A stretch of DNA of 64,000 nt from Saccharibacillus deserti. Its GTDB lineage: Bacteria; Bacillota; Bacilli; Paenibacillales; Paenibacillaceae. The notes under the pieces are model-generated. The model was not told the origin of the DNA. It saw only the letters and a list, made by a program, of their open reading frames with translations, and searched no databases. The position numbers were made by a program, and so were the translations under genes. The DNA lies in NCBI RefSeq assembly GCF_013618475.1, contig NZ_JABJVN010000002.1, positions 806,001 through 870,000 on the forward strand, read 5' to 3'. Position 1 is the first letter of the stretch, and every line of letters starts with the position of its first letter. Below are positions 62,195-64,000 of this stretch, piece by piece.

Positions 62195-63481
62195 ATGATG
62201 ACACTTCAGATCGTTGTGCTTACCGTAATGATGTTTTTCATCGTCGTTACGGTGCACGAATGGGGACATTACTTTTTTGCCAAGCGCGCGGGAATTCTCG
62301 TCCGCGAGTTTGCGATCGGCTTCGGTCCCAAGCTGTTTTCTTATAAACGAGACGAAACGGTCTTCACCCTGCGTCTGCTGCCGCTCGGCGGCTATGCGAG
62401 GATGGCCGGAGACGATCCGGAACTCGATCCGATCCAGCCGGGGCAGACTATTGCCGTGCGGCTGTCGGACGAAGGACTCGTCAAAAAAATTTATCTTGAC
62501 CGTCTCGATACCCGGCGGAATGTAGTGATCGGCGAGATCGAGTGGATGGACATCGAAGAGCGGATGCAAATCCGGTTGAATGTCGACGGGGAGACGCAGC
62601 ATCTCGAAGTGGATCGCAAAGCGGACATCGTGACGCGCGGACAAGAGCTCCAGGTTGCGCCAAAAGATCGCCAATTCCGCAGCAAAAGCGTTGGTAAAAG
62701 AGCGCTGGCGATTTTTGCCGGACCGATGATGAACTTCGTTTTGGCCTTCGTCCTGTTCCTGATTTATGTTCAGGTCGCGGGAGTACCGGACGAAAATGCA
62801 ACAGGTGTCAAAGTTTCGAGCGTGGTCGCGGGTACGCCTGCAGCTGCTGCGGGACTTCAAGAAGGCGATATTGTGCAGTCGATCGACGGACAGCCGGTTG
62901 ACGGCGACTTGTCCAAAGTCACGACGCTGATCAACGCTTCGGGCGGTCAAGAAGTCCAAATGTCGGTTGAACGCGGCGGAGAAGCCGTACAGATTCCGGT
63001 TACCCCGAAAAAGGTGACGGCGGAAGACGGACGCGAAGTGCTTCAGGTCGGTATTGCGCTGGGGCAGCTCAAACGTACGGCTTCCTTTACGGAAACGTTC
63101 CAGTTTGCGGGCGAGTCTTTCCAGAAAGGCAGCACGGCCATTCTGGATGCGCTTCGCCGCCTGGTATTTGAACGTTTCGATATCAATCAGCTGGCCGGCC
63201 CTGTGGGTACGCTTCAGGCAACCGGACAGATCGCCAGCCAGGGGATCGACCAGATGATTCTGTGGACGGCTCTTGTCAGTATCAACCTTGGTATTTTCAA
63301 TCTGCTGCCGATTCCGATGCTCGACGGCAGCCGCCTGATCTTCCTTGCGATCGAAGCGATACGCAGAAGACCGATCGATCCGAACAAAGAAGGCATCGTT
63401 CACTTCGTCGGCTTCGCGCTTATCTTCCTGCTGATGATCGCAGTGACCTACAACGACATTTTGCGCATTATCAACGGATAA
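62195..63481 (+). CDS. rseP: Site-2 intramembrane metalloprotease RseP/RasP
   Basis: RasP cleaves anti-sigma factors such as RsiW within the membrane and clears signal peptides. The 428-residue protein has the zinc motif HEWGH at 21-25, a first membrane helix, a PDZ domain at about 205-275 (VVAGTPAAAAGLQEGDIVQS), and later membrane helices with NLLPIPMLDGSRLI supplying the third zinc ligand. The ATG at 62195 follows GGGAGG; ATG at 62198 is adjacent. The 107-base gap after dxr shows nothing special. Confidence 0.96.
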   Translation: MMTLQIVVLTVMMFFIVVTVHEWGHYFFAKRAGILVREFAIGFGPKLFSYKRDETVFTLRLLPLGGYARMAGDDPELDPIQPGQTIAVRLSDEGLVKKIYLDRLDTRRNVVIGEIEWMDIEERMQIRLNVDGETQHLEVDRKADIVTRGQELQVAPKDRQFRSKSVGKRALAIFAGPMMNFVLAFVLFLIYVQVAGVPDENATGVKVSSVVAGTPAAAAGLQEGDIVQSIDGQPVDGDLSKVTTLINASGGQEVQMSVERGGEAVQIPVTPKKVTAEDGREVLQVGIALGQLKRTASFTETFQFAGESFQKGSTAILDALRRLVFERFDINQLAGPVGTLQATGQIASQGIDQMILWTALVSINLGIFNLLPIPMLDGSRLIFLAIEAIRRRPIDPNKEGIVHFVGFALIFLLMIAVTYNDILRIING

Positions 63482-63505
63482 TTTTGTGAGACCCCAAATA
63501 AGTAA

Positions 63506-64000
<495 letters not shown>

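Overview
The window is a continuous block of core chromosome from a Gram-positive, spore-former-type Firmicute. Gene order matches the ffh-to-proS region of Bacillus subtilis, with Paenibacillaceae traits: lepB after rplS, yraN and comM beside ylqH, a short EF-Ts and a DUF342 gene after sigD. The sequence is fairly GC-rich for the group. A member of the Paenibacillaceae is likely; Saccharibacillus or a relative is a guess. There are no rRNA or tRNA genes, insertion sequences, prophage genes or CRISPR arrays. Every gene except comM is on the + strand.

Layout. 1-7485: translation and secretion housekeeping (end of ffh, rpsP, khpA, rimM, trmD, a TPM-domain coiled-coil membrane protein, rplS, lepB, rbgA). 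7708-11366: rnhB, a FliK-like gene with an FlhB C-terminal-like partner (ylqG/ylqH), and yraN. 11497-13778: comM on the minus strand and a divergent ohrR. 14066-23141: sucCD, dprA, topA, trmFO, hslV and hslU; xerC and codY, normally found here in Bacillus, are absent. 23467-55993: a fla/che operon of about 38 genes encoding the rod, MS-ring, C-ring, export apparatus, hook, chemotaxis core and SigD, followed by flagellar-associated genes of poorly known function. 56257-64000: rpsB, tsf, pyrH, frr, uppS, cdsA, dxr, rseP and the start of proS.

How the parts connect. The flagellar cluster builds the basal body and type III export gate (FliOPQR, FlhBA, FliHIJ), measures the hook (FliK, FlgD, FlgE), places flagella (FlhF, FlhG) and controls rotation (CheA, W, Y, B, C, D, FliY). 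SigD then drives late genes. A good SigD promoter match lies 15 kb away, in front of the FliK-like/FlhB-like pair ylqG-ylqH, which links that little-studied pair to the flagellar regulon. The small partner begins almost exactly where FlhB would begin after self-cleavage.

Other points to check are a 19-base motif shared by the fliI and flgE leaders, a structured segment between cheA and cheW, the double loss of xerC and codY, a low-complexity insertion in TrmD, an HslV without Ser/Thr at position 2, a membrane-anchored MltG-like LysM domain without a catalytic domain, and an archaeal/eukaryotic-type ProRS where Bacillus carries the bacterial type.
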